NCBI GenBank assembly: GCA_964444835.1
Contig: CAYUIT010000004.1
Location: 1-64,000 of the forward strand
From: CADEED01 sp964444835
GTDB lineage: Bacteria > Pseudomonadota > Gammaproteobacteria > Steroidobacterales > Steroidobacteraceae
Direction of reading: 5' to 3'
Length of the DNA stretch: 64,000 nt
Shown: positions 9,417 to 17,440 of the stretch, in pieces
How the letters are laid out: the number at the start of each line of letters is the position of its first letter
Position numbering within the stretch: position 1 is the first letter of the stretch
The notes under the pieces: model-generated
What the model was told of the DNA's origin: nothing
What the model saw: only the letters and a program-made list of their open reading frames with translations
Databases searched by the model: none
Program-made: the position numbers and the translations under genes

Positions 9417-10142
9417 TTAGCGAATGCGATTGAGCTCGTACAAGCACATGTTGACGGCGGCGGCGAGATTGAGCGAGTCGATCGCATTGCGGCCGGGAAT
9501 GGTGTACGCCTCGGCCTGGAGCGCGTCGCTCCATTGTTCCGGTAGGCCGCGCGCTTCATTGCCGAAGACGTAGCACTCGCAGTCCGCGAAAGCCGGCGCG
9601 TGAATGGGGCTGCCCGTCATGCCTAACACGGCGATGCGGCCAAATCGCTCCCGCAGGGACTCGAGCGGCACATCCTGTTCGACGGGAACGTGGAAAGTAG
9701 CGCCCATGCCGGCCCTAACGACTTTCGGATTGTAGGGATCGACACTGTTAGGTGTCAGCAGACAACGGAAGCCCCCGAACCAGGCGAGTGTGCGCAGCAG
9801 CGTGCCTAAATTGCCGGGATCTTGAATCTCAAAGAGACATACCGCGCGCTCGCCCGCCGCCGCCGTGGCAGGTGGGAGGATCGGCACGACGGCTGCGATC
9901 CCCTGTGGTTCGCGCGTTTCGCAGAGTTGTGCCATGGCACGCGCGTTGATCACGTGTGTCTTGAAAGGGCTCGACGGTGCGCCGTGCTCGTGCGTGACAT
10001 ACAACTCGCTGGTCAACAGGCGGGCGTCTCGCCGGGCCGCCGCCAGCAACTCCTGCACTAGGTGCTCACCCTCAATCAAAAAGTGACCGAACTCTTCGCG
10101 GTACTTCTTCTGGTGCAGCTTGCGGATATCGTCGAATTTCAT
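9417..10142 (-). CDS. TrmH/SpoU-family RNA 2'-O-methyltransferase
   Basis: SPOUT-class methyltransferase that transfers a methyl group from SAM to a ribose 2'-OH of tRNA or rRNA. Start at 10142 (MKFDDIRKLHQKKYREE) gives 241 residues and a four-base overlap with the preceding gene's stop. An N-terminal substrate-binding region (EFGHFLIEGEHLV) is followed by the three SPOUT motifs: DPGNLGTLLRTLAWFG, VFGNEARGLPEQW and IPGRNAIDSLNLAAAVNM, which form the SAM-binding trefoil knot. The exact nucleotide target cannot be assigned. It is co-transcribed with the FAD protein upstream. Confidence 0.9.
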   Translation of the reverse strand: MKFDDIRKLHQKKYREEFGHFLIEGEHLVQELLAAARRDARLLTSELYVTHEHGAPSSPFKTHVINARAMAQLCETREPQGIAAVVPILPPATAAAGERAVCLFEIQDPGNLGTLLRTLAWFGGFRCLLTPNSVDPYNPKVVRAGMGATFHVPVEQDVPLESLRERFGRIAVLGMTGSPIHAPAFADCECYVFGNEARGLPEQWSDALQAEAYTIPGRNAIDSLNLAAAVNMCLYELNRIR

Positions 10143-11773
10143 GCGCTGGCCGCACGCGCTGTGGTTTGTCCGAGCAGGCTGAGCGCGACGGCTTCCGCCA
10201 CGCGAATACCGTCGACGCCGGCCGACAAAATGCCACCTGCATAGCCGGCACCCTCGCCACACGGAAACAGACCACGCACATTCAAGCTTTGCAGCGTGGC
10301 ATCGTCGCGTGTGATCCGCAGCGGCGACGAGGTACGCGTCTCGACGCCGGTGAGCACGGCATCGGCACGATCGAAGCCGTGAATCTGGCGCGCAAACGCG
10401 GGGAGCGCCTCGCGAATGGCGGAGATCGCATACTCCGGCAGTGCAGAGGCGAGATCGCCGAGCTGTACGCCAGGCTTGTACGACGGAACCACGTCGCCGA
10501 GTGCGCGGGACGGAACGCCGCGCAGGAAATCGCCCACCAATTGCGCCGGCGCGCAGTAGTTAGCACCCCCCAGCACGAAGGCGTGCGACTCCAGGCGCTC
10601 CTGCAGCTCAATACCGGCGAGCGGTCCGCCAGGGAAGTCGGCAGCCGGATTGATACCGACTACGATGCCCGCGTTGGCATTCCGCTCATTGCGAGAGTAC
10701 TGGCTCATTCCGTTCGTGACGACGCGCTCGGCTTCCGAGGTGGCCGCCACTACCGTGCCGCCGGGACACATGCAGAAACTGTAGACCGCGCGGCCATTAC
10801 TCGCATGGTGCACGAGTTTATAGTCGGCTGCGCCGAGTGCGGGATGCCCGGCAAACTTTCCGAGCCTGGCGCGATCGATCAACGACTGCGGATGCTCGAT
10901 GCGAAAGCCGATCGAGAACGGTTTCGGCTCGAGATACACCTGGCGTTGAGCGAGCATCCGAAACGTGTCGCGCGAGCTGTGTCCCACGGCGAGGACAACA
11001 TGACGGCTCCGAACTTGCTCGCCGTTCGCAAGCGCGACTCCGAGGACTTGGCCATTTTCGATCACGAGATCGACGACTTTGCTCTCGAAGCGCACCTCGC
11101 CGCCGAGCGCGATGATTTCGCGGCGCATCGCCGCGACTACGCCCGTCAGGCGGAACGTGCCGATGTGCGGCTTGTTGACGTAGAGAATCTCGGGCGGCGC
11201 ACCCGCGCGCACGAACTCCCGCAGAACTTTGCGACCGTAGAACTTCGGGTCCTTGATTTGGCTATAGAGCTTGCCGTCGGAGAACAGGCCTGCGCCACCT
11301 TCGCCAAACTGCACGTTCGACTCTGGTATCAGGACGTTCTTGCGCCACAGCCCCCACGTGTCTTGAGTGCGCTGCCGCACCTCGCGGCCGCGCTCGAGGA
11401 CGATCGGCTTGAATCCCATTTGTGCTAACAACAATGCGGCAAATACGCCGCCCGGACCGAACCCGACTACGAGTGGACGCTCGCTGAGCGTGCTCGGTGC
11501 GTGCGCCACGGGGTAGTACTGCGTATCGGGTGCGGGTGTGATTTGGGGATCGCGTGCAAACCGCTTCAATACTGTCGGTTCGTTGGCGACGGTTGCATCG
11601 ATGATGTAGACGAAGCTGACGGCGCTGTTCTTCTTGCGGGCATCGTAGCTGCGCTTGAAAACGGTGTAGTCAAGCAAATCGGTGTCTGCAATCCGCAGCC
11701 GCTGCACAAGTGCGGCGCGCAGCGCCTGCGGTGAGGCATCGAGTGGCAGCGCCAGTTCCGAAATACGAATCAT
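10139..11773 (-). CDS. FAD-dependent dehydrogenase of the COG2509 type
   Basis: Predicted cytoplasmic flavoprotein, 544 residues. The start at 11773 (MIRISELALPLDASPQ) is preferred because the open frame upstream runs into rlmE on the other strand. An N-terminal domain of about 95 residues (DYTVFKRSYDARKKNSAVSF) precedes the FAD-binding Rossmann motif VVGFGPGGVFAALLLAQ (residues 102-118), then GEGGAGLFSDGKLYSQIKD and a C-terminal FAD-contact region FPCGEGAGYAGGILSAGVDG. These match the widespread uncharacterised dehydrogenase family; no substrate is known. Its stop overlaps the SpoU methyltransferase start. Confidence 0.88.
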   Translation of the reverse strand: MIRISELALPLDASPQALRAALVQRLRIADTDLLDYTVFKRSYDARKKNSAVSFVYIIDATVANEPTVLKRFARDPQITPAPDTQYYPVAHAPSTLSERPLVVGFGPGGVFAALLLAQMGFKPIVLERGREVRQRTQDTWGLWRKNVLIPESNVQFGEGGAGLFSDGKLYSQIKDPKFYGRKVLREFVRAGAPPEILYVNKPHIGTFRLTGVVAAMRREIIALGGEVRFESKVVDLVIENGQVLGVALANGEQVRSRHVVLAVGHSSRDTFRMLAQRQVYLEPKPFSIGFRIEHPQSLIDRARLGKFAGHPALGAADYKLVHHASNGRAVYSFCMCPGGTVVAATSEAERVVTNGMSQYSRNERNANAGIVVGINPAADFPGGPLAGIELQERLESHAFVLGGANYCAPAQLVGDFLRGVPSRALGDVVPSYKPGVQLGDLASALPEYAISAIREALPAFARQIHGFDRADAVLTGVETRTSSPLRITRDDATLQSLNVRGLFPCGEGAGYAGGILSAGVDGIRVAEAVALSLLGQTTARAASA

Positions 11774-11790
11774 GTCGTGCAACCTGGCCG

Positions 11791-11818
11791 GTGACTCCGG
11801 CAAAGGGCGAGATACAAT
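11791..11818 (+). promoter_or_regulatory. Candidate sigma-70 promoter for rlmE
   Basis: GTGACT (11791-11796), a 16-base spacer, then TACAAT (11813-11818) lies about 40 bases before the rlmE ATG in the divergent gap between the FAD gene and rlmE. An AAGGAG stretch follows at about 11822 but is too far from the ATG to act as its ribosome site. The -35 match is partial, so confidence is modest. Confidence 0.4.
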
Positions 11819-11857
11819 GTTAAGGAGAGTATATCGCTGATTTCGCAGGTTCCTACG

Positions 11858-12505
11858 ATGCCCCGCTCCAAGAGCAGCAATCTTTGGCTGCAGCGCCATG
11901 TGAACGATCCTTACGTCAAACAGGCGCAGAAGGATGGCTATCGTTCGCGTTCGGCTTACAAGCTCATCGAGCTGAACGACAAAGACAAGCTAATCAAGCC
12001 GGGTATGCGCGTTTTGGATTTGGGGTCGGCGCCGGGTGGTTGGTCGCAAGTGGCCGGCCGGCTCGTCGGCGAGCGTGGCCGGGTGCTCGCCACCGACATC
12101 CTGCCGATGGATCCGCTGCACAATGTGGATTTCATCCGCGGCGACTTCACCGAGCAAGCGGTGGTGGATCAATTGTTAGCGTGGTTAGGTGGCGGCAAGT
12201 TCGATCTCGTCGTCTCCGACATTGCGCCCAACATCACTGGGATCGATTCGGCGGATCAAGCTTCGTCGATGTACTTCCTGGAGTTGGCGCTCGATACCGT
12301 GAAGATCGCACTCAAGCCGGGCGCGGCCTTCGTGGCCAAGATGTTTCAAGGTGAGGGCTCGGATGCGTACCTGCGCGAGTTGCGTCAGTATTTCGCCAAG
12401 GTGTCGATACGCAAGCCGAGCGCGTCGCGACCGAAATCACGCGAGGTGTACATCGTCGCCAAAGGATTCAAGGGCGCTGAGCCGCGACGCGACTCCAGTG
12501 CATGA
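11858..12505 (+). CDS. rlmE: 23S rRNA U2552 2'-O-methyltransferase RlmE
   Basis: FtsJ/RrmJ-type heat-shock methyltransferase that methylates U2552 in the A-loop of 23S rRNA and aids 50S maturation. 215 residues, the family length. The SAM site is VLDLGSAPGGWSQVAG (residues 52-68) and the K-D-K-E catalytic tetrad is visible as Lys35, Asp121 (SDIAPN), Lys161 (FVAKMFQGEG) and Glu196. In many gammaproteobacteria rlmE is followed by ftsH; here the next gene is convergent and its 3' end overlaps rlmE by 38 bases. Confidence 0.96.
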   Translation: MPRSKSSNLWLQRHVNDPYVKQAQKDGYRSRSAYKLIELNDKDKLIKPGMRVLDLGSAPGGWSQVAGRLVGERGRVLATDILPMDPLHNVDFIRGDFTEQAVVDQLLAWLGGGKFDLVVSDIAPNITGIDSADQASSMYFLELALDTVKIALKPGAAFVAKMFQGEGSDAYLRELRQYFAKVSIRKPSASRPKSREVYIVAKGFKGAEPRRDSSA

Positions 12506-13061
12506 TCCAACTCTGATCCCAGGTTTTGCCGCCGTCGCGTGAACTGCCTTGTCGCCAGCGACAGCTCGTCGGCGTGATCTGATCCCAGACGCCAGCGTAC
12601 TTGACCGGCTTGCCCTCGACCGTGTCATCCGACACGAAAATGCCTGCGCCATTCTCGAAACTTCCTAACTGGCCGGGTGCCGTCACGACGCCGCTCTTGG
12701 CATTGACCCAATGATCGGACCAAACGCGTTTTTCGACGTCGAGCACGCGCAGCCCCATGCCGTGAAAATCGCGCACCGGAATACGCAGTTCCTCCACGCT
12801 CACGAGGCCGTCAAGGATCGCGAACACCGTCGCCTCACCGTCGAACTCGAGCCACTCATCCGGGGCGCGCAGCCACCAATGATGGATGCGCCATTCGCCG
12901 GTGAGAAAGGCGAAGTCGCCCTTCTTGCCAGGTGTGGGCGTTTGCGGCAACGGTGGAAACGGCTCGAAGCGCGGCGTTGCCGCACGCGTCCACGCGGGTG
13001 TGGCGGTGAGGGCGCTCAGTGCGATGCTGTTCCCTAACAATTGTCGGCGAGTGAGATCCAT
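12468..13061 (-). CDS. Tat-exported protein, DUF1579-like
   Basis: 197-residue protein of unknown function. The N-terminus MDLTRRQLLGNSIALSALTA has the twin-arginine pattern TRRQLL followed by a hydrophobic stretch, with probable cleavage near ATPAWTRA. The mature part contains FAFLTGEWRIHHWWLRAPD and YAGVWDQITPTSCRWRQGSS, resembling the GxW-type start and beta-rich fold of DUF1579-like/lipocalin-like proteins; this family assignment is tentative. It follows the NIPSNAP gene by 38 bases and both are predicted to be exported, suggesting a two-gene unit. Its end overlaps rlmE on the opposite strand. Confidence 0.72.
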   Translation of the reverse strand: MDLTRRQLLGNSIALSALTATPAWTRAATPRFEPFPPLPQTPTPGKKGDFAFLTGEWRIHHWWLRAPDEWLEFDGEATVFAILDGLVSVEELRIPVRDFHGMGLRVLDVEKRVWSDHWVNAKSGVVTAPGQLGSFENGAGIFVSDDTVEGKPVKYAGVWDQITPTSCRWRQGSSRDGGKTWDQSWIMHWSRVAAQRP

Positions 13062-13099
13062 GTGGGGCTCCGGCGGATGGATTAGGTGGGGTGTCGATG

Positions 13100-13867
13100 T
13101 CAACGAATTCTCGACCGCGATGTCGGTGCCAAGCGCAGCGTGGTGACCGTGCCGGACTGCAACGGTGCGAGCGCGCTTGCTGCAATCCGTTGCCAAGCTG
13201 TGGAACTGCGTCGGCGTTCCGTATGCCTTTCACAGGCTGCTCGGTCGGCGAATCGCGTCAGGACGACGAACACGGAGTCAGTGCGAATCGGTTGTCGCGG
13301 GTAGCTGTTGTGGCTGCGATCGGGCAGAAAGGTTGCGAAGGGCACGCCACCCATGTCTTGCAGCAATGGGGTCGCGATGCGAGTGAACTGCTGCGCGAAA
13401 TGCGCTTCGGCGCCATCTTGTAAGCGATAGATTTCGCACTCAATCACGCTGGTTGCAGGTTGCGGCGAGGACGGCGTGGCGGCTGCCGCGTCGATTTGCC
13501 CTGTGACCAGTCGTAACAAAAGAGCGTTACTCGTATCGGCGATGGTGGCGTTGGCCGCGTCGCGATACTGCTGCCACTCCGCGCTGCCGTAGAAATTCCG
13601 CAGAGCCGTGCCGCGTTGTGCGCCGTCCGCGAATGCGCGAATCCATACCCAGCGATCGCGATCGGCGAGGTCGCAGAATGTACCCAGCACCTGTGCGCCG
13701 CCCGCCTCGTAGACATCAAGTAGGACACGCTCGAACAGCTCGATCAGAGCGTCGCGCCCCTCAGGCACGGTCGCATAGTTGCGCAGTTCAAAGACGGTGG
13801 GCGGCGCTGCGGCGCTTGGCAATGTCGCTGCCGCGAGCTGGGAGAGAAATACGCGTCGACTCGTCAT
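13100..13867 (-). CDS. Exported NIPSNAP-family protein
   Basis: 255-residue protein with an N-terminal export signal (MTSRRVFLSQLAAATLPSAA; possible Tat signal with SRRVFL) followed by two dimeric alpha/beta-barrel NIPSNAP-type repeats. The first begins VFELRNYATVPEGRDALIEL (about residues 24-43), the second VIECEIYRLQDGAEAHFAQQ. NIPSNAP proteins are ferredoxin-like-fold proteins of poorly defined role. It is the upstream member of a pair with the DUF1579-like gene. No catalytic residues can be proposed. Confidence 0.82.
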   Translation of the reverse strand: MTSRRVFLSQLAAATLPSAAAPPTVFELRNYATVPEGRDALIELFERVLLDVYEAGGAQVLGTFCDLADRDRWVWIRAFADGAQRGTALRNFYGSAEWQQYRDAANATIADTSNALLLRLVTGQIDAAAATPSSPQPATSVIECEIYRLQDGAEAHFAQQFTRIATPLLQDMGGVPFATFLPDRSHNSYPRQPIRTDSVFVVLTRFADRAACERHTERRRSSTAWQRIAASALAPLQSGTVTTLRLAPTSRSRIR

Positions 13868-13949
13868 GCGGTAAGCCTAGCGGGCAAATCATGACAGTCT
13901 GCGACAGCATTTCCTGCAGAATTGCGTTGCTGCAGGTCGCTGTAGTCAA

Positions 13950-14993
13950 ATGAAGCCGATGACTCGCGAGCAGCCACACGTTTCCGTCGCACCGATGATG
14001 GATTGGACCGACCGTCACTGTCGGTTCTTCCTGCGCTGCGTGTCGCCGTCAGCAGTGCTCTACACGGAGATGATCACGACGGGCGCAGTGCTCCGCGGCC
14101 AGCGCGATCGCTTGTTAGCGTACGACTCGTCCGAACATCCGGTCGCGCTGCAGCTCGGCGGCAGCGACCCGCGGGAGTTGGCGCAAGCGGCCGCGTTCGG
14201 CGCCAAGCTCGGGTACGATGAGATCAATCTCAATTGCGGCTGTCCGAGCGATCGCGTGCACTCGGGCTCGTTCGGCGCCTGCCTGATGAATGAACCGGCA
14301 CGAGTGGCTGCCTGCGTGCACGCCATGCGGGAGCGCGTTGCTGTACCGGTCACGGTCAAGCTGCGCATCGGCGTCATCGACGGTCGCACCACGCAGCATG
14401 TGCGCGACGCGGCACAGCGCTTCGATGCCAGCGATCGAGCCGCGTTGCTCGACTTCGTGTCGCAGCTCCGCGAGGCTGGCGTGTCCGGCATCATCGTCCA
14501 TGCGAGGAAAGCAGTGCTGGGCGCTTGGTCGCCAAAAGACAATCGCGAGATTCCGGCGTTGCGCTACGACGTTGTGCGCGACTTGCGCGAGCAATTCCCT
14601 GGCTTGCCTGTAGTGTTGAATGGCGGTATCAAAAACGTCGCCATGGTGCGCGACGCATTGGGGTGGAGTGACGGCGTCATGCTCGGGCGCGAGGCCTATC
14701 ACCGCCCCATGGTGCTGAGCGAAATCGATGTCGCGCTCGGCCGAGCGCGAGAAGTCGTGAACCGCCGAAGTGTGCTCGCCAAGATGGCGGAGTATGCAGA
14801 GCGTGAGCTCGCGCGCGGTGAGCGTTTGCCCAACATCGCGCGCCACGTGTTAGGACTGTACTCGGGTGCACCCGGCGCCCGCGAGTTTCGTCGCCGTTTG
14901 AGCGAAGGCGCGCGCATGCCCGGCGCGGGCCCTGACTTGTTCCTCGCTGCGGCCGATCGTGCGGAGAGCGCTAGCGCTGCTCAGGTGGCATAG
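13950..14993 (+). CDS. dusA: tRNA-dihydrouridine synthase DusA
   Basis: FMN-dependent enzyme that reduces uridine to dihydrouridine in the tRNA D-loop (U20/U20a for DusA). 347 residues. The TIM-barrel core contains VAPMMDWTDRHCRFFLR (13-29), EMITTGAV, and NLNCGCPSDRVHSGSFGACL with catalytic Cys98; the RxxxRKAxLxGxxPKxNR-like stretch HARKAVLGAWSPKDNREIP is typical of DusA rather than DusB/C. Cys96 beside the catalytic Cys is where many DusA proteins have Val. Its end overlaps the convergent M28 peptidase gene by 23 bases. Confidence 0.95.
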   Translation: MKPMTREQPHVSVAPMMDWTDRHCRFFLRCVSPSAVLYTEMITTGAVLRGQRDRLLAYDSSEHPVALQLGGSDPRELAQAAAFGAKLGYDEINLNCGCPSDRVHSGSFGACLMNEPARVAACVHAMRERVAVPVTVKLRIGVIDGRTTQHVRDAAQRFDASDRAALLDFVSQLREAGVSGIIVHARKAVLGAWSPKDNREIPALRYDVVRDLREQFPGLPVVLNGGIKNVAMVRDALGWSDGVMLGREAYHRPMVLSEIDVALGRAREVVNRRSVLAKMAEYAERELARGERLPNIARHVLGLYSGAPGAREFRRRLSEGARMPGAGPDLFLAAADRAESASAAQVA

Positions 14994-16395
14994 GCATGCG
15001 ACCCCAGCTCAATGGGTACTGCGCCGCCAAGTACGCACTGACCGCAAAAGCCGCCACGGATTGCCGTAAGTGCTCGGGCTTGATCTGATCGAGCGTGTCG
15101 TTAGCGGTGTGGTGCACATCGAAGTAGTAAGTGCCATCGAGCTCGGGCTCGAGTAACGGCATACCTTGCCGGCGCAACGGCGCAAGATCTGCGCCACCGG
15201 TGGCTTCATTGTTGCCGCGCGCAATGCCGAGCGCGGCCATGACGGCGTGCATTTCGCCAATGGCGGGAAGGTGCGCCTCCGGCACTCGGCTCCGCAACTC
15301 ATACACCGGGCCGGCGCCAAAGTCGGCCTCGAGTCCGATTGCGTGGCGTGCGAGTTCATCGCCGATCTGGCTCGCATAACCGAGTGAGCCAGACAAGCCA
15401 AATTCCTCATTGGCGAAGAGCACGACGCGAATCGTGCGCTTCGGTCGCGGCGTGGTGTCGCGGATGAGTTTGGCAGCAGCCACGACAATCGCGACACCTG
15501 CGCCGTCGTCGAGCGCGCCGGTGCCGGGATCCCACGAGTCGAGATGGGCGCCTAACAACACGATCTCAGGATTCGGATCGGTGCCTGGAATCTCGCCGAT
15601 CACGTTGGCAGAACGGACCTGCGGTAGGTCGCGCGCCGTTACGAGCATGTTCGCCGTGACCGGCTTGCCGGTCGCGATTTGGCGTTCCAACGCATCGGCA
15701 TCCGGGTTGGAAATCGCAACGGCCGGGATTCGCGGCGCACCGATCGAATAGTTCGTTGTGCCCGTATGAGGAAATCGGTCCGTGCTGGTGCCGATCGAGC
15801 GAATCACGACGCCGACTGCACCGAGTTGGGCCGCTGCACTGGGGCCGCCGCTGCGGACGCGCACAGCTCGGCCGTAGCCGCTGCCGTCGCGTGTCCGCTC
15901 GGTTCGTCCATTGAAGAACACGATCTTGCCGCTCACGGCACCCGGGGGAAGTGCGGCGAGCGCGTCGAGATCGCGGACCATCACCAGCGGCGCCTGTAGT
16001 CCGCTGTCCGCTGTGCCGATGCTGCCTCCCAACGCGAGTGTCGGCATGTCTTGCGGGAAGGGGCTCACGACACTGAAGCGTGCCTCGCCCCGCACCCAGC
16101 GAGGCACTACGACCTCCATGGTGCGGACGTTGCTGAAGCCCAACTGCCGCAACTTCGCGACAGCCCATGCGACGCCAGCCGCATCGCCCGGCGTGCCCGC
16201 CGCACGCGGTCCCACTTCAGTTGTCAGACCACTAACCACTTCGTAGGCGGTCGAATCCGTGAGCGCGCGATCCCGCAAGGCTTGTGCAGCCGCGAGCTGT
16301 TTACCGTCGAACGACTGCGCCTGCAGTTCGCCGCTGCACGCGAGCACTGCGCAAAAAATGATCAGGTAACGAATAGATGACACAACCGACCTCAC
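14971..16395 (-). CDS. Secreted M28-family zinc aminopeptidase with PA domain
   Basis: 474-residue exported metallopeptidase. Signal peptide about 1-26 (SIRYLIIFCAVLACSGELQA, cleaved near LQAQS). A protease-associated insert lies around residues 130-255, then the M28 catalytic domain with zinc ligands in LGAHLDSWDPG (His, Asp), GALDDGAGV (bridging Asp), FANEEFGLSGS (catalytic and ligand Glu) and the final His in HHTANDTLDQI. This is the carboxypeptidase Q/aminopeptidase-like architecture. A Cys within the signal (LACSG) could be a lipobox, so periplasmic lipoprotein anchoring is possible. No neighbour suggests a specific substrate. Confidence 0.9.
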   Translation of the reverse strand: MRSVVSSIRYLIIFCAVLACSGELQAQSFDGKQLAAAQALRDRALTDSTAYEVVSGLTTEVGPRAAGTPGDAAGVAWAVAKLRQLGFSNVRTMEVVVPRWVRGEARFSVVSPFPQDMPTLALGGSIGTADSGLQAPLVMVRDLDALAALPPGAVSGKIVFFNGRTERTRDGSGYGRAVRVRSGGPSAAAQLGAVGVVIRSIGTSTDRFPHTGTTNYSIGAPRIPAVAISNPDADALERQIATGKPVTANMLVTARDLPQVRSANVIGEIPGTDPNPEIVLLGAHLDSWDPGTGALDDGAGVAIVVAAAKLIRDTTPRPKRTIRVVLFANEEFGLSGSLGYASQIGDELARHAIGLEADFGAGPVYELRSRVPEAHLPAIGEMHAVMAALGIARGNNEATGGADLAPLRRQGMPLLEPELDGTYYFDVHHTANDTLDQIKPEHLRQSVAAFAVSAYLAAQYPLSWGRMPMPPEQR

Positions 16396-16501
16396 GCGTT
16401 ATTCCGGGTCTGGAGCAAGTCTGCAACCGGGATTGCCGCCATTCTACGTGGTGGCGTGGCGTGCGACGCGTCGCGCCCATGGCGACATTGTGTTCTATGC
16501 G

Positions 16502-16507
16502 TATAAT
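16502..16507 (+). promoter_or_regulatory. -10 box TATAAT ahead of the cyclase-FHA gene
   Basis: A perfect TATAAT lies 24 bases before the ATG at 16532, implying a very short 5' leader. No convincing -35 hexamer is seen at 16-18 bases upstream, and only an imperfect TG extension precedes it, so activator dependence or coincidence is possible. Confidence 0.4.
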
Positions 16508-16531
16508 CCGGGCCTTACGGTCGCAGTGGTC

Positions 16532-17440
16532 ATGGGAAAAGACATAGAACTCGCCATAGTGTTCGCCGACGTCGTGGGATCGACGCGCCTCTATGAGTTG
16601 CTCGGCGACCAGCGCGCGCGTGAAATCGTGGCGTTGTGCATCGACGTCATGCGGACGGCGACGGAGCAAAACCAAGGCACCGTCATCAAGACGATGGGCG
16701 ACGAAGTCATGTCCACGTTCCCCACCGCCAACGATGCACTCAACGCCGCAGCGCAGATGCAAAAGGCGATCAGCACGCATCCCGTTCTCAATATCGAAGG
16801 CCAACCGGTGGCGATTCGAATCGGCTGTCATGCCGGGCCGGTCGTACTCGACAACCGCGACGTGTTCGGCACCACGGTTCACACGGCGAACCGCATGACG
16901 AGCCAGGCGAAGGCCGGGCAGATCATGACGACGCAAGCGATGGTGGATTTGCTATCGCCCGAATGGCGGGCCGCCGCTCGGCAGATCGACACCGCGACAC
17001 TGAAGGGTCAAGGCACTGAAGTATCGCTGTACGAGGTGCTGTGGCAGACGGACGACGTCACGAGCATGTTGCCCTCCGTCGCCGCTGCGGCGCGTGAATC
17101 TTCACGCAAGCCGCTGCGTTTGCGGTTGGTGTGCGAAGGCCAAGAAGTGATCCTCGATGAGCAGCGGCCGCATGTTGCCATCGGTCGCGCGGACGACAAC
17201 GATGTGATCATCCGCGGTAACTTGATCTCGCGCCTGCACGCGCGGATTGAGATTTCACGCAACAAAGTGATGCTCACCGATCAGAGCACGAACGGGACGT
17301 TCGTGAAGTCGGACGATGGCGAGGAATCGTTCGTGCGCCGTGACAGCGTTCAGATCAAGGGCGATGGCATGATCGGCCTCGGGCGCGTGCCGGAGCACGA
17401 TTCGCCGTTGACGATCCGCTTCACTTGCGAGGACGGTTAG
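16532..17440 (+). CDS. Class III nucleotidyl cyclase fused to an FHA domain
   Basis: Soluble 302-residue protein. The start at 16532 (MGKDIELAIVFADVVGST) places the cyclase core at the very N-terminus; upstream codons are in the promoter region. Cyclase domain about 5-170: metal-binding Asp13 (FADVVGSTRL) and Asp57 (TMGDEVMSTF), adenine-selecting Lys53. The usual V-N-x-A-A-R motif reads VHTANRM (116-122): the Asn expected at 117 is His, Arg121 is kept. FHA domain about 195-300 with the phosphothreonine-binding pattern IGRADDNDV, SRLHARIE, TNGTFV. Likely makes cAMP under control of a phosphoprotein partner, but activity is uncertain given the His. No membrane segments. Its TAG overlaps the convergent pckG TAA. 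Confidence 0.88.
   Translation: MGKDIELAIVFADVVGSTRLYELLGDQRAREIVALCIDVMRTATEQNQGTVIKTMGDEVMSTFPTANDALNAAAQMQKAISTHPVLNIEGQPVAIRIGCHAGPVVLDNRDVFGTTVHTANRMTSQAKAGQIMTTQAMVDLLSPEWRAAARQIDTATLKGQGTEVSLYEVLWQTDDVTSMLPSVAAAARESSRKPLRLRLVCEGQEVILDEQRPHVAIGRADDNDVIIRGNLISRLHARIEISRNKVMLTDQSTNGTFVKSDDGEESFVRRDSVQIKGDGMIGLGRVPEHDSPLTIRFTCEDG

Noticed and set aside
10166..11428. 420-codon plus-strand frame inside the FAD dehydrogenase gene
   Set aside because: The minus-strand protein has clear FAD motifs; the plus-strand translation is Arg/Glu/His-rich and featureless.
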